64,000 nucleotides of DNA from Frateuria flava (lineage in GTDB: Bacteria > Pseudomonadota > Gammaproteobacteria > Xanthomonadales > Rhodanobacteraceae): contig NZ_JAGJRS010000015.1 of NCBI RefSeq assembly GCF_017837635.1, positions 1-64,000 on the forward strand. Direction: 5' to 3'. How positions within the stretch are numbered: the first letter of the stretch is position 1; each line of letters opens with the position of its first letter. Positions 40,430-49,898 of this stretch are shown here, piece by piece. The position numbers and the translations under genes were made by a program. Below the pieces are notes generated by a model that worked only from the letters and a program-made list of their open reading frames with translations, had not been told where the DNA came from and ran no database searches.

Positions 40430-41014
40430 TCACTCGCCCGCGTCTGGCCGCTCGCGCACCGGATGCTTGCTCAGCTTGCGCTGCAGCGTGCGGCGATGCA
40501 TGCCCAGGCGCCGCGCGGTCTCGGAGATGTTGCCATCGCATTCGGTCAGCACGCGCTGGATGTGCTCCCATTCCAGCCGGCGCAGCGCGAGGGGTGCCTC
40601 CGGCGCTTCCGGCGGCTCGTCGTCGGCGGGTGCCGGGCCTTCGCCCTCGAGCAGCGCACGCACCACCGCGTCGGCATCGACCGGCTTGGCCAGGTAGTCA
40701 TGGGCGCCGCGCTTGATCGCTTCCACCGCGGTGGCGATCGAGGCGTAGCCGGTCAGCAGCAGGATGCGCATCTCCGGCACCAGTGCATGCAACTCGGAGA
40801 TCAGCTTCAGCCCGTTCTCCTCGCCCAGCTTGAGATCCAGCACGCAGTAGCGTGGCTGGTGCCGGCGGGCCAGCTGCCGCGCCTCGTCGGCGCGGGTGGC
40901 GCCGATCGCCTCGAAGCCACGCGAGCCCAGCGCGCGGGAGAGCACGCGGACGAAGGTGGCGTCGTCGTCGACGATCAGCAACTGGCGGGGAGCGTTGGCA
41001 TCGGTCATGGACAT
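40430..41014 (-). CDS. RegA/PrrA/ActR-type response regulator
   Basis: 194 residues. Receiver domain with LLIVDDDATF, Asp60 in CVLDLKLGEENG, LLTGYAS and the Lys in YLAKPVDAD. A proline/glutamate-rich linker (APADDEPPEAPEAP) precedes a Fis-type helix-turn-helix, GNISETARRLGMHRRTLQRKL, identical in type to RegA/PrrA/ActR. These regulators control redox-responsive respiration and carbon genes. Start may be either MSM (41014) or the next Met (41008). The cognate kinase gene begins 64 bp upstream. Confidence 0.9.
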   Translation of the reverse strand: MSMTDANAPRQLLIVDDDATFVRVLSRALGSRGFEAIGATRADEARQLARRHQPRYCVLDLKLGEENGLKLISELHALVPEMRILLLTGYASIATAVEAIKRGAHDYLAKPVDADAVVRALLEGEGPAPADDEPPEAPEAPLALRRLEWEHIQRVLTECDGNISETARRLGMHRRTLQRKLSKHPVRERPDAGE

Positions 41015-41078
41015 GCAGGGATCGGCAGCGGGAAAGACATTCTTGCCCGAGCGCGTCGCCGTTGCACGTTCGGCTGTT

Positions 41079-42347
41079 TCAGCCGGCGCCGATCGCGGCC
41101 AGCGGAAGGCGCAGGCGCACCTGTGCACCTTGCCCGGTGTTGCCCGCCGTCAGTTCGCCATCGAGGCGCTCGGCGGTGGCTTCGGCCAGCGCCAGGCCCA
41201 GCCCGAGGCCGCCCTGTTTGCCGCTGCGGCCAAGCTCGCCCAGCTCGGCCTGGCTGTCGAAGCCCGGGCCGTGGTCGCGTACGGTCAGCTCCAGCCAGCC
41301 GTGCTCGCAGCGGATCTGCAGCTCGACGGCGTCCGAGCCACGTGACTCCGAAGCATCGGCCGCGTTGTTGAGCAGGTTGATCAGCGCATGGCGCAGGCCC
41401 GCCGGCACGCGCAGCACCAGCCGGGCGGTGGCGTCGGGCAGGTCGAGTGCGAGTTCGGCTTCCGGGCGCAGCAACTGGAAGCGCTCCAGGCAACCGTGCA
41501 CGAACGCCTGCAGCGACATCCGCTCGGCCTCCTGCGACAGCTGCGCCTGGCCGAAGGCGACCATCTCCCGCAGGATCGTGCGACAGCGGTCCACCTGCTC
41601 CTGCAGCAGCGCCAGGTCTTCTTCCAGCAGGGTGTCCTGCGCATGTTCGCGGCGCAGTTCGGGCAGCAGCGTGCGCATGGTGGCCAGCGGCGTGTTGAGC
41701 TCGTGTGCGGCACCCGCGGCCTGGGTAGCGATCGCCAGGATGCCCTCGTCGCGCAGCGCGCGCTCCCGCACGCGCTGTACTTCAAGCTGCTGCATGCGCA
41801 ACGCACGCGCCAGCCGGTTGATGAAGAACCCCAGCAGCAGCGCGGTGATCACGAAGTTCACGCCCATGCCGAGGATGTGCAGCGGAAAGCCGCCGCCGTG
41901 CATGGGCAGCGGCAGCGGTTCGTAGCGATAGAGCAGCAGCAGGTAGGCCACGCCGGCCAGCGCCGCCACCGCCAGCACAGCGGGCACCGACAGCGCGGCC
42001 GCGGTCAGCGCGATCGGTACCAGCAGCAAGGTCACAAACGGGTTGCTGGCGCCGCCGGTGAAGTAGAGCAGGTAGCCCAGCACCAGCGTGTCGACCGCCA
42101 CGTGCAGGATGGTTTCCCACTCGCGCACCGGCCAGGGCTGGCCCAGCCGCCAGGCGGCGAAGACGGCGAAGACGGCCAGCGCGCCGATGCCGGTGAGCAG
42201 CGGCAGCAGCGGGATGGCCAGGTGCATCCAAAGCGCGCAGACCAGCACCGCCACGCTCTGCCCGGCGATCGCGCAAAGGCGCAACCAGGCGAGCATGCGC
42301 GTGAGCGCGAAGGGGCCGATGCGGCGGTTGGCGTGCCGGTGGGGCAT
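41079..42347 (-). CDS. RegB/PrrB/ActS-type redox sensor histidine kinase
   Basis: 422 residues. Six membrane segments lie before residue 180, with the quinone-sensing signature GGASNPF at 98-104. The H-box His216 is in QAAGAAHELNTPLATM, as in RegB, and the HATPase has NLLNNAADAS, DHGPGF and GGLGLGLALAEATAERL. It passes phosphate to the adjacent RegA-like regulator according to the ubiquinone pool. A terminator separates it from the upstream transporter gene, so the pair has its own promoter within about 40-60 bp. Confidence 0.92.
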   Translation of the reverse strand: MPHRHANRRIGPFALTRMLAWLRLCAIAGQSVAVLVCALWMHLAIPLLPLLTGIGALAVFAVFAAWRLGQPWPVREWETILHVAVDTLVLGYLLYFTGGASNPFVTLLLVPIALTAAALSVPAVLAVAALAGVAYLLLLYRYEPLPLPMHGGGFPLHILGMGVNFVITALLLGFFINRLARALRMQQLEVQRVRERALRDEGILAIATQAAGAAHELNTPLATMRTLLPELRREHAQDTLLEEDLALLQEQVDRCRTILREMVAFGQAQLSQEAERMSLQAFVHGCLERFQLLRPEAELALDLPDATARLVLRVPAGLRHALINLLNNAADASESRGSDAVELQIRCEHGWLELTVRDHGPGFDSQAELGELGRSGKQGGLGLGLALAEATAERLDGELTAGNTGQGAQVRLRLPLAAIGAG

Positions 42348-42352
42348 GGCGC

Positions 42353-42384
42353 GAAAAAAGGCGCCGCGGAGGTCCGCGGCGCCG
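42353..42384 (-). terminator. Terminator of the POT transporter gene
   Basis: On the minus strand GGCGCCGCGGA-CC-TCCGCGGCGCC is a perfect GC-rich hairpin followed by TTTTTT, five bases after the transporter stop. Confidence 0.9.
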
Positions 42385-42389
42385 TGGGA

Positions 42390-43946
42390 TCAGCCCGGGA
42401 GTTCCCAGCCTTCCTCGCTGCGCACCGGCGGCAGCGGATCGGCTGCGGCGGCATGTTCGGCGTGGCTGTTGGAGAGCTTCTTCATCAGCGGCAGCACCGC
42501 CACGGCGATCGCCGTGCAGCCCAGGCCGACCCAGCCGAGCTTGGTGAACAAGTTGGTATAGATCTCGAGCGACTGCAGCGGGTCGTTGAGGCCTTCGGGG
42601 ATGTGCGCGAAGTTGGCCACCACGCTGCCCAGGTACTGCGCGATGCCGGAAGCGACGTAGTAGGCGCCCATCATGAAGCCGCCCATGCGCGCCGGCACGT
42701 AGCGGGCGATCATCGCCAGCCCCAGGCCCGAGACCAGCAGCTCGCCCAGCGAATACAGGCCGTAACCCCACACCATGGTCCACGAGGACACCTGGCCGGC
42801 CACCGCCCAGTGGGCGCCGATGCCGTAGATGAAGAAGCCGGCGGCGACCGCGGCGAAGCCCAGCGCGAACTTGGCGGCAACCGACGGATCCTTGCCGGCA
42901 CGGCCGAGCGAGTTGTAGATGAACACCAGCACGGGGCTCAGCAGCACGATCCAGATCGCATTGAGGTTCTGGTACTGCTCCGGAATCCAGGTGAACAGGT
43001 GCATGCCGAACACGCTGAAGTCCAGGTTCACGTTCTTCTGCGCGAACAGGTTCAGCGAGGTGGACATCTGCTGGTAGAAGATGAAGAAGAAGATCGTCTG
43101 CACCGTCAGCACCAGCGCGGCGACCAGGCCGGCCCGTTCGCTGCGTTCGCTCGAACGGATCAGGTGGATGAAGATGCCCAGGATCACCACGCCGGCGGCA
43201 TACACGCAAATGCGTGCCACCGTCTGGCTCTGCAGGATGAAGGCGGCGATGAACACCATCGCGGTGGCCGCCAGCATCACCGCGCCGAAGCGGGCGAGGT
43301 TGAACGGCTTCTGGTCCGGCTCCGAACCGATGTGGCGCAGCGTGCGGCTCATCAGCATGTAGTTGACCAGGCCCAGCAGCAGGCCGATCGCGCAGATGCC
43401 GAAGGCGGTGTGCCAGCCCCAGGCATCGCCGTAGCGCTCGCCCACGTAGTCACGCACCCACGGCGTCAGCGTCATGGAGATCATCGAGCCGACGTTGACC
43501 GCCATGTAGTAGATGGTGAACGCGCTATCGATCTTGGTGTCGTCGCCCTCGTAGATCTTGCGGACCAGATTGCCGGCGTTGGGCTTGAAGAAGCCGTTGC
43601 CGACGATGATCACACCCAGCGCCACGTACAGCAGGTAGGCGTTGCTGGTGGGAATCCACAGCATCGCGTAGCCCAGACCCAGCACCACGGCACCGGTCAG
43701 CATCGTGCGACGCGTACCGATCAGCTTGTCGCCGACCCAGCCACCGATCGCAGGCGTGGCGTAGATCAACGCAGCAGCTGCACCCCAGACGAGGTTCGCG
43801 TGGGTATCGATGAAGCCGAGCTTCTTCATCATGTAGGTGACCATCAGCACCTGCATGCCGTAGAAGCCGAAGCGCTCCCACATTTCGATCAGGAAGACGG
43901 TGCTGAAGGATCGCGTTTGCGATACGGGTGGATTCTGGATTGCCAT
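42390..43946 (-). CDS. POT/PTR2-family proton-peptide symporter
   Basis: 518 residues with 12-14 membrane helices. The family signature ERFGFYGMQVLMVTYM (ExxERFxYY-like) is at the N-terminus, GGWVGDKLIGTRRTM and NGFFKPNAGNLV follow, and FFFIFYQQMSTSLNLFAQ in the second half matches the conserved FYxxxxQ segment. It should import di- and tripeptides with protons. The start MAIQNPPV is preceded by GGAA; longer upstream reading is not protein-like. Confidence 0.92.
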   Translation of the reverse strand: MAIQNPPVSQTRSFSTVFLIEMWERFGFYGMQVLMVTYMMKKLGFIDTHANLVWGAAAALIYATPAIGGWVGDKLIGTRRTMLTGAVVLGLGYAMLWIPTSNAYLLYVALGVIIVGNGFFKPNAGNLVRKIYEGDDTKIDSAFTIYYMAVNVGSMISMTLTPWVRDYVGERYGDAWGWHTAFGICAIGLLLGLVNYMLMSRTLRHIGSEPDQKPFNLARFGAVMLAATAMVFIAAFILQSQTVARICVYAAGVVILGIFIHLIRSSERSERAGLVAALVLTVQTIFFFIFYQQMSTSLNLFAQKNVNLDFSVFGMHLFTWIPEQYQNLNAIWIVLLSPVLVFIYNSLGRAGKDPSVAAKFALGFAAVAAGFFIYGIGAHWAVAGQVSSWTMVWGYGLYSLGELLVSGLGLAMIARYVPARMGGFMMGAYYVASGIAQYLGSVVANFAHIPEGLNDPLQSLEIYTNLFTKLGWVGLGCTAIAVAVLPLMKKLSNSHAEHAAAADPLPPVRSEEGWELPG

Positions 43947-44197
43947 GGAGTTTCCGAGCGGATGAACACAGACAGCCGCGGCGCGGCCTGCTCTGCAACC
44001 CTGAACCGGGCTGCAATCACCGGAGGGTAACCCATCCGTCAAACGCGTGACGCTGCACTGCGACATGCGGTTGCGTGACGGGCGCTGTGGCATCATGGTG
44101 CGCTTGCCGCCGGCCGATCGCGAGTAGCCGCCCATGTCGTCAGCCCCGTTGCCGCTGCCCTCCGGCTCCGCCTCCGCGCGGAAGGACGCCTGAGCGC

Positions 44198-44584
44198 ATG
44201 GCCGCTGAAGGTTTCCGCGGACCGCGACAATTGTGGAACGCGCTGCGCTGGTCGATGAAAGGCCTGCGCGCGGGCTGGCGCCACGAGGCCTCGTTCCGCT
44301 TCGAGGTCTGCCTGGCGATCGTGGTGGTTCCGTTGGGGCTCTACCTGGGCCATGGCGCGCTGGAGAAGCTGGCGCTGGTGCTGCCGATGTTCCTGGTGCT
44401 CTCGGCGGAGCTGCTCAACTCGGCGATCGAGGCAGTGGTCGACAAGGTCAGTCCCGAGTTCCATGAGCTGGCTGGCCGCGCCAAGGACATGGGCTCGGCG
44501 GCGGTGTTCGTGCTGCTGGTGTTCATGGGCCTGAGCTGGGTGCTGATCGTCGGCCCCCGGCTGCCCGCGATCCTGGGTGCGTAG
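44198..44584 (+). CDS. dgkA: Diacylglycerol kinase DgkA
   Basis: 128 residues, three membrane helices. The catalytic region reads ELLNSAIEAVVDKVSPEFHELAGRAKDMGSAAV, the DgkA signature (ExxNTAIExxVD, KDxGSAAV). It recycles diacylglycerol from periplasmic glucan or lipopolysaccharide modification to phosphatidic acid. An upstream in-frame ATG at 44075 is rejected because the residues are unlike the family. It is divergent from the peptide transporter. Confidence 0.95.
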   Translation: MAAEGFRGPRQLWNALRWSMKGLRAGWRHEASFRFEVCLAIVVVPLGLYLGHGALEKLALVLPMFLVLSAELLNSAIEAVVDKVSPEFHELAGRAKDMGSAAVFVLLVFMGLSWVLIVGPRLPAILGA

Positions 44585-44718
44585 CGGGGCAGGCCCGCGT
44601 CAGGCGACGACATTTCCCACGGACGTCACGGCAGGTCCCGGGCTACCCGTACCGGGCTCGTTGACGCTGGCCGGAGCCTGACCCTACGCTGGCGCACCCA
44701 CTCATCCGGAGCGCCGCC

Positions 44719-45342
44719 ATGAAGACCCTTCGCGTGATCGTGCTGTCGCTGCTCGCCGTGCTGCTCAGCGGCTGCGGCTACAACGCCATCCAGCGCCAGG
44801 ACGAAGCGGTCAAGGCCGCCTGGTCGGAGGTGCTCAACCAGTACCAGCGCCGCGCCGACCTGGTGCCGAACCTGGTCAACACGGTCAAGGGCTATGCCCA
44901 GCACGAGGAGCGCGTGCTCACCGAGGTCACCAATGCCCGCGCCCGCGTCGGCAGCGTGCAGGTCACCCCGGACACCATCAATGACGCGCAGAAGCTCCAG
45001 CAGTTCCAGCAGGCCCAGGGCGAGCTGTCCAGTGCGCTGTCGCGGCTGATGGTGGTCAGCGAGCGCTACCCGGACCTGAAGGCCAACGGCCTGTTCCAGA
45101 ACCTGCAGGCGCAACTGGAAGGCACCGAGAACCGCATCACCGTGGCGCGCAACCGCTACGTGCAGTCGGTGCAGGCATACAACTCGATGATCCGCACCTT
45201 CCCGAACAACCTGACCGCCAAGATGTTCGGCTACCAGGTCAAGCCGAACTTCACCGTCGAGAACGAGAAGGCGATCTCCACCGCGCCGACGGTCGATTTC
45301 GGCACGCAGGCGCCCGCGCCGGCCGGCTCGGCCGCGCACTGA
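44719..45342 (+). CDS. lemA: LemA family lipoprotein
   Basis: 207 residues. The N-terminal lipobox LLSGCGYN follows a short hydrophobic stretch, so it is probably a lipoprotein. LemA landmarks are present: YNAIQRQDEAVKAAWSEVLNQYQRRADLVPNLVNTVKGYA and a long helical hairpin through SERYPDLKANGLFQNLQAQLEGTENRI. Function unknown, often genetically linked to TPM proteins, as here (1 bp to the next gene). Confidence 0.95.
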   Translation: MKTLRVIVLSLLAVLLSGCGYNAIQRQDEAVKAAWSEVLNQYQRRADLVPNLVNTVKGYAQHEERVLTEVTNARARVGSVQVTPDTINDAQKLQQFQQAQGELSSALSRLMVVSERYPDLKANGLFQNLQAQLEGTENRITVARNRYVQSVQAYNSMIRTFPNNLTAKMFGYQVKPNFTVENEKAISTAPTVDFGTQAPAPAGSAAH

Positions 45343-45343
45343 C

Positions 45344-46246
45344 ATGGCCCCTCGCGCGCCGCGGCTGGCGTGGCTGCTGCTCGGCCTGCTGCTCTTCGTG
45401 GCGGGCTGGGCGGCGCAGGCTGCCGAGGTCCCGACGCTCAAGCGGCACGTTACCGACCTGACCGGCACGCTGAGCGCGCAGCAGGTCGACCAGCTCGACG
45501 GCCAGCTGGTTGCGCTGGAGAAAAGCAAGGGCGCGCAGCTGGTGGTGCTGATGATCGACAGCACCGGCGAGCAGGACATCGAGAGCTACTCGCTGGCCGT
45601 GGCCGAGCAGAACAAGGTCGGCCGCAAGGGCACCGACGATGGCGTATTGCTGCTGGTGGCCAAGGGCGACCGGCGGGTGCGCATCGAGGTCGGCTACGGA
45701 CTGGAGGGTGCGATTCCCGACGCCGCGACCGCGCGCATCATCCGCGAATACATCGCGCCGAAGTTCCGCGAGGGCGATTACTACGGCGGCATCCATGACG
45801 CGGTGGGCGCGCTTACGCAGCTGATCGACGGCGAGCCGCTGCCGCCGCCCGTGCAGGGCGCGCCGCGCGAACATCGCGGGATCGGCTTCCAGCAGGCGCT
45901 GTTCATCGGCATTTTCATCGCCTTCTTCCTGCGCAATCTGTTCGGTCGCGCCAACCTGTTCGTGCGCACGCCGCTGGGCGCGGGCATCACCGGCGGCATC
46001 CTCTGGCTGGTCGCCGCCAGCCTGGGCTCGGCGGTGCTGGGCGCGATCATCGGCGGCGTGTTCATGCTGCTGCCAGGCGGTGGTGGGCGCTCGATCGGGC
46101 GCGGGGGCTGGGGCGGCTGGGGTGGTTTCGGCGGTGGTGGTTTCGGTGGTGGCGGCTTCGGGGGCGGCGGCGGTTTCGGCGGAGGCGGCGGCTTCAGTGG
46201 CGGCGGCGGCAGCTTCGGCGGCGGCGGTTCTTCGGGGAGCTGGTGA
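45344..46246 (+). CDS. TPM-domain membrane protein (YgcG-like) with Gly-rich tail
   Basis: 300 residues: signal peptide (LAWLLLGLLLFVAGWAAQA), TPM domain (VTDLTGTLSAQQVDQLDGQL, then IESYSLAVAEQNKVGRKGTDDGVLLLV and RVRIEVGYGLEGAIPDAATARII), two membrane helices at ~182-235, then a low-complexity tail of ~50 residues rich in Gly and Phe/Ser (GGFGGGG repeats). The order lemA-TPM-TPM is widespread. TPM proteins of plants assist photosystem repair; the bacterial role is unsettled. Overlaps the next gene by 4 bp. Confidence 0.92.
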   Translation: MAPRAPRLAWLLLGLLLFVAGWAAQAAEVPTLKRHVTDLTGTLSAQQVDQLDGQLVALEKSKGAQLVVLMIDSTGEQDIESYSLAVAEQNKVGRKGTDDGVLLLVAKGDRRVRIEVGYGLEGAIPDAATARIIREYIAPKFREGDYYGGIHDAVGALTQLIDGEPLPPPVQGAPREHRGIGFQQALFIGIFIAFFLRNLFGRANLFVRTPLGAGITGGILWLVAASLGSAVLGAIIGGVFMLLPGGGGRSIGRGGWGGWGGFGGGGFGGGGFGGGGGFGGGGGFSGGGGSFGGGGSSGSW

Positions 46247-46749
46247 TGACACCCGTACAGCGATTGCTCGCCAACCTGTTCGGCGGCTGGTTCCAGCTGC
46301 GGCAGCGCTTTCCCGCGATGCTGCTGGACGACCTGGCCGACGCGGTCACCGTGGGCGAGCGTGGTCATCTCGGCGAAGTGCGTTTTGCGGTGGAGTCGCG
46401 GCTGGCCGTGCGGGCGGTGCTGGCCGGCGTGGATGCGCGCACGCGCGCGCAGGAAGTCTTCGCTCAGCTGCGCGTGTGGGATACCGAGGAGAACTGCGGC
46501 GTGCTGATCTACCTGCTGCTGTCGGAGCAGCGGATCGAGATCGTCGCCGATCGCGGTATCGCGCGCCGCGTGGCGCAAGCGCAATGGGACGACGTGTGTG
46601 CGCTCATGCGCGACCATTTCGCCGCCGGTCGCTGGCGCGAAGGCAGCCTGGAAGGCCTGGCCGCCATTAACGCGCTGCTGCGCGAGCACTTCCCTGCGGA
46701 CGATCGCCACAACCCGGATGAGCTGCCCGATCGTCCGGTGCTGCTGTAG
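46243..46749 (+). CDS. Soluble TPM-domain protein
   Basis: 168 residues, a second TPM-domain gene coupled to the first by an ATGA overlap. HLGEVRFAVESRLAVRAVLAG, AQLRVWDTEENCGVLIYLLLSEQRIEIVADRGIARRV and RWREGSLEGLAAINALLREHFP are typical of the short companion of YgcG. No signal peptide or membrane helix is seen, so it is cytoplasmic or peripheral. Confidence 0.88.
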   Translation: MMTPVQRLLANLFGGWFQLRQRFPAMLLDDLADAVTVGERGHLGEVRFAVESRLAVRAVLAGVDARTRAQEVFAQLRVWDTEENCGVLIYLLLSEQRIEIVADRGIARRVAQAQWDDVCALMRDHFAAGRWREGSLEGLAAINALLREHFPADDRHNPDELPDRPVLL

Positions 46750-46766
46750 CAGGCCCGCACGGAAGC

Positions 46767-46828
46767 CGTAGGGTGGGCTTCAGCCCACCACCCGCGCACA
46801 AGGCGGTTGGGCTGAAGACGCCCTACGG
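46767..46828. repeat. Inverted pair of GGTGGGCTTCAGCCCACC repeats
   Basis: GTAGGGTGGGCTTCAGCCCACC starts at 46768, and an inverted, degenerate copy GGTTGGGCTGAAGACGCCCT starts at 46805. It lies between the convergent TPM and peptidase genes. Confidence 0.8.
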
Positions 46829-46840
46829 GGATCCGGAGGC

Positions 46841-48790
46841 TCAGGCTCCCTTGCCGATGTGCTTCTCCAGGAACGCCTGCAACGCGTTGTAGAAATCAAC
46901 GCGGTTCTGCTCGTCGTAGAAGCCGTGGCCTTCGCCGGGCTTGCTCATCCATTCGTAGGGCTTGTGGGCCGCATCGAGCGCCGCGCGCATGGCCTTGGCC
47001 TGGGCGAACGGGGCGCGCTTGTCGTCCTCGCCATGGATCAGCAATACGGGAACATTGATCTTGTCGGCAAGCTTGTCGGGCGAGTTGGCGTCGAGCTCGG
47101 CGTCGTTGCGGCCGATCACGGTGGTGAGGTAGCTGCGGCCGCTCTCGCTCTGTCGGATGTCGCCCTTCTTGTACATCATCTTCAGGTCGTAGATGCCGGC
47201 ATAGCCGACCGCGCACTTGAACATGCCCGGCGCGCGGATGACCGTCATCATCGCCGAGTAGCCGCCGAAGCTGCCGCCGTACACGCATACGCGCGCCGGG
47301 TCGGCATAGTGCCGGGCAACCGCCCATTTGACGCCGTCGATCAGGTCCTGCTGGATGCGCGTGCCCCACTTGAGGTAACCGGCTTCCTGGAAATCCTCGC
47401 CCCGCCCGCCCGATCCGCGGTAGTTGACCTGCAGCACCAGGTAGCCGCGGCTGGCCAGGAACTGCGCGTCGCCGTCGTAGAACCAGTCGTCGCGCACGCC
47501 GATCGGGCCACCGTGCGGCAGCAGCACCATCGGCAGGTTGGTCCCGGGACGGCCCGGCGGCAGGGTGAGGATGGCTTCCAGCTCCGTGCCGTCGCTGGCC
47601 TTGAAGCGCAGCGGGCGGCGTTCGGCCATCCTGGTCGGGTCGATCCACGGCGCCACATCGAACAGCTTGAGCACCTTGTAGCTATGCGTATCGATCAGGA
47701 AATAGGAGCCTGGCGTGCGATCGCTGCTCACGCTGAACAGCAGTTGCCCGCCGTCCTCGCTGTAGTCGACGAAATGCACGTACTGGCCCGGGAATTTCAT
47801 CGCCAGCGCGCGGTGCAGCTTGGCGGCCGGCAGGTTGGGATCGATGTAGCGCAACTGCGGCAGGCCCGTGTCGGGGATGGTCGCGAACGGCTGGCGCGGC
47901 AGCGGTGTCCATTCGATGCCGCCGATGTCGCCGAAGTCCGCGGCGGCCAGCACCTTGCGGTTGCCACCGTTTTCGTCCTGCTCGACCAGCGAGGCCGGGC
48001 CGCCACCGGCGTCGTACATGGCATACACGCGCTGGTGGTCGGGGGTGAAATAGATCGGAGCGAAGGTGCCGCCGATCTGCGCGGCCGTCAGCGATTGCCA
48101 GCGGTCGTTCTGGTGAAGGTAGACGACATAGTTGAAGTGTTCGTTGCGGCCGTAGGCGTAATGCGCCTGACCATCGGCGCCGACCATGAAACTCATGTCG
48201 CCCTCGCCGATGTCGCCGATCAGGTGGCGGGTATTGGCGCCGGCGTCGACGTCATAGAGATAGCTGTGGTCCGGGTTGTCCCAGGGCATGGCAGCCATGT
48301 AGAAGTGGCCGTTGGCCGAATCGGGCGTGCCGTCGACCGTGCCCCAGCCGCGGTCGGTGCCGCGCGTGGCGGCACGCGAGCTGTACTTGGTTTCCCGGCC
48401 GTACAGGTAGTCCTGGTGCTTGCCGTCCACGTCGGTGGCGATGATCTCGCCGGTGAGGAACGGTTTGTCGATCGAGCCGTATTCCTTGCCCTTCTCGACC
48501 ACCAGCCGCGTCGGGCTTACCCAGGTGATGCCGGCCGGCAGCTCGTACTTGGGCATGCGCAGCATGCTGGCGGGCCGGGACATGTCGCCGACGCGGTAGA
48601 CAATCAGCGCGTGCGAACTGCCGTCGTCCCAACGCACGGCCAGGTACTTGCCATCGGGCGACAGCCGCGGCATCGACAGCGACGGGTGGCGCGCGAAATC
48701 CTGCACCGGCAGCAGGTCGGCGGCCGCGACGATCGCGGACGCCCCCAACAGGGCGGCGCACAGCGCAGCCCGCGTGAATCGGTTCATCAT
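46841..48790 (-). CDS. Exported prolyl-oligopeptidase-family (S9) peptidase
   Basis: 649 residues: signal peptide (FTRAALCAALLGASAIVAAA), an N-terminal beta-propeller with SMPRLSPDGKYLAVRW-type WD-like repeats, then an alpha/beta hydrolase domain. The catalytic Ser is in VYGGSFGGYSAM (about residue 507), the Asp in LIHGEDDKRAP and the His in KPGEGHGFYDE. This is the S9C (acylaminoacyl/dipeptidyl) type that trims peptides in the periplasm. MM gives two adjacent possible starts. Confidence 0.92.
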   Translation of the reverse strand: MMNRFTRAALCAALLGASAIVAAADLLPVQDFARHPSLSMPRLSPDGKYLAVRWDDGSSHALIVYRVGDMSRPASMLRMPKYELPAGITWVSPTRLVVEKGKEYGSIDKPFLTGEIIATDVDGKHQDYLYGRETKYSSRAATRGTDRGWGTVDGTPDSANGHFYMAAMPWDNPDHSYLYDVDAGANTRHLIGDIGEGDMSFMVGADGQAHYAYGRNEHFNYVVYLHQNDRWQSLTAAQIGGTFAPIYFTPDHQRVYAMYDAGGGPASLVEQDENGGNRKVLAAADFGDIGGIEWTPLPRQPFATIPDTGLPQLRYIDPNLPAAKLHRALAMKFPGQYVHFVDYSEDGGQLLFSVSSDRTPGSYFLIDTHSYKVLKLFDVAPWIDPTRMAERRPLRFKASDGTELEAILTLPPGRPGTNLPMVLLPHGGPIGVRDDWFYDGDAQFLASRGYLVLQVNYRGSGGRGEDFQEAGYLKWGTRIQQDLIDGVKWAVARHYADPARVCVYGGSFGGYSAMMTVIRAPGMFKCAVGYAGIYDLKMMYKKGDIRQSESGRSYLTTVIGRNDAELDANSPDKLADKINVPVLLIHGEDDKRAPFAQAKAMRAALDAAHKPYEWMSKPGEGHGFYDEQNRVDFYNALQAFLEKHIGKGA

Positions 48791-48972
48791 CCCTTCCCCC
48801 TTAAGCTCCCTGTGGCGGGCGCGGCCACCGGGAGCACGGTGGTCGGCCTGGCGGCGCCCCCGCGCCGCGTGTGTTCGCCGCGATTCTAGTGAGAGTGGTT
48901 CGCGGGGGGAAAGGGCCTGCGCTGGTCGGTCGGGCCCGGCTACACTGGATCTTTAGCTCGCACTCTTTCGCC

Positions 48973-49851
48973 ATGACCCAGCCGTTCACCGTCCACTTCG
49001 ATCCGGTCGCCTTCCACATCGGGCCCGTGCAGGTGCACTGGTACGGCCTGATGTACCTGCTGGGTTTCCTTGGGGCGGGCCTGCTGGGCGAGCGCCGGCG
49101 CAAACAGGGCCGGCTGCCGGTGAGTCGCGATGCGCTGAGCGACCTGGCGTTCTACGCCATGCTGGGCATCATCGTTGGCGGGCGCGTGTGGTACATGCTG
49201 TTCTACTACGCTGGCGGCCCGCAGTGGATCTGGACCGATCCGCTGGCGCTGTTCAAGGTCTGGGACGGCGGCATGAGTTTCCACGGCGGCCTGATCGGCG
49301 TGCTGGTGGCCGCCTGGTGGTGGTCGCGGCGGCATCGGCTGCACTTCTTCGACACCATGGATTTCGTCGCGCCACTGGTGCCGCTGGGCCTGGGCCTGGG
49401 GCGGCTGGGCAACTTCATCAACGGCGAGCTGTGGGGCAAGCCCAGCGACGCGTCGTGGGCGATGATCTTCCCGAACGCAAAGATGGAAGACGTGCAGCTG
49501 GCGCACGACCAGCCGGCGCTGGCGCAGCAGTTGGCACAGTTGGGTGGTATCCCCCGACACCCCTCGCAGCTTTACGAAATGGCGCTCGAAGGCCTGGTGA
49601 TGTTCGCCGTGTTGTGGCTGGTGTCGATGAAGCCGCGCCCGCGTTACCTGGTGTCGGGCCTGTTTGCGCTGATGTACGGCTGCTTCCGCTTTGCCATCGA
49701 GTTCGTGCGCGTGCCCGATCCGCAGCTTGGATACCTGGCCTGGGGCTGGCTCACGATGGGACAGGTGCAGTCGCTGCCGCTGATCGTGATCGGGGTGGTG
49801 CTGGTGGCGATGTCACGCCGGGCGCCCACGCTGGTGCCCGCGGTGCACTGA
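48973..49851 (+). CDS. lgt: Prolipoprotein diacylglyceryl transferase
   Basis: 292 residues with seven membrane helices. [17 protein letters not shown] at the N-terminus, [27 protein letters not shown] (family signature) and [13 protein letters not shown] are all present. Lgt transfers diacylglycerol to the lipobox cysteine of prolipoproteins such as LemA above. The start MTQPFTVHF precedes the first helix; upstream codons from 48871 are not family-like. thyA, its usual partner, is ~1.2 kb downstream with the AIM24 gene intervening. Confidence 0.96.
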   Translation: MTQPFTVHFDPVAFHIGPVQVHWYGLMYLLGFLGAGLLGERRRKQGRLPVSRDALSDLAFYAMLGIIVGGRVWYMLFYYAGGPQWIWTDPLALFKVWDGGMSFHGGLIGVLVAAWWWSRRHRLHFFDTMDFVAPLVPLGLGLGRLGNFINGELWGKPSDASWAMIFPNAKMEDVQLAHDQPALAQQLAQLGGIPRHPSQLYEMALEGLVMFAVLWLVSMKPRPRYLVSGLFALMYGCFRFAIEFVRVPDPQLGYLAWGWLTMGQVQSLPLIVIGVVLVAMSRRAPTLVPAVH

Positions 49852-49863
49852 GGCAGAGACTGC

Positions 49864-49888
49864 GGGAGCGCACCCTGTGCGCTCCCAC
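49864..49888. terminator. Perfect hairpin between convergent genes
   Basis: GGGAGCGCA-CCCTG-TGCGCTCCC has a 9-bp perfect stem and lies between lgt and the AIM24 gene. No T-run is present, so it may be a REP-like element or a processing hairpin rather than an intrinsic terminator. Confidence 0.55.
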
Positions 49889-49898
49889 AGGCGCGTGG

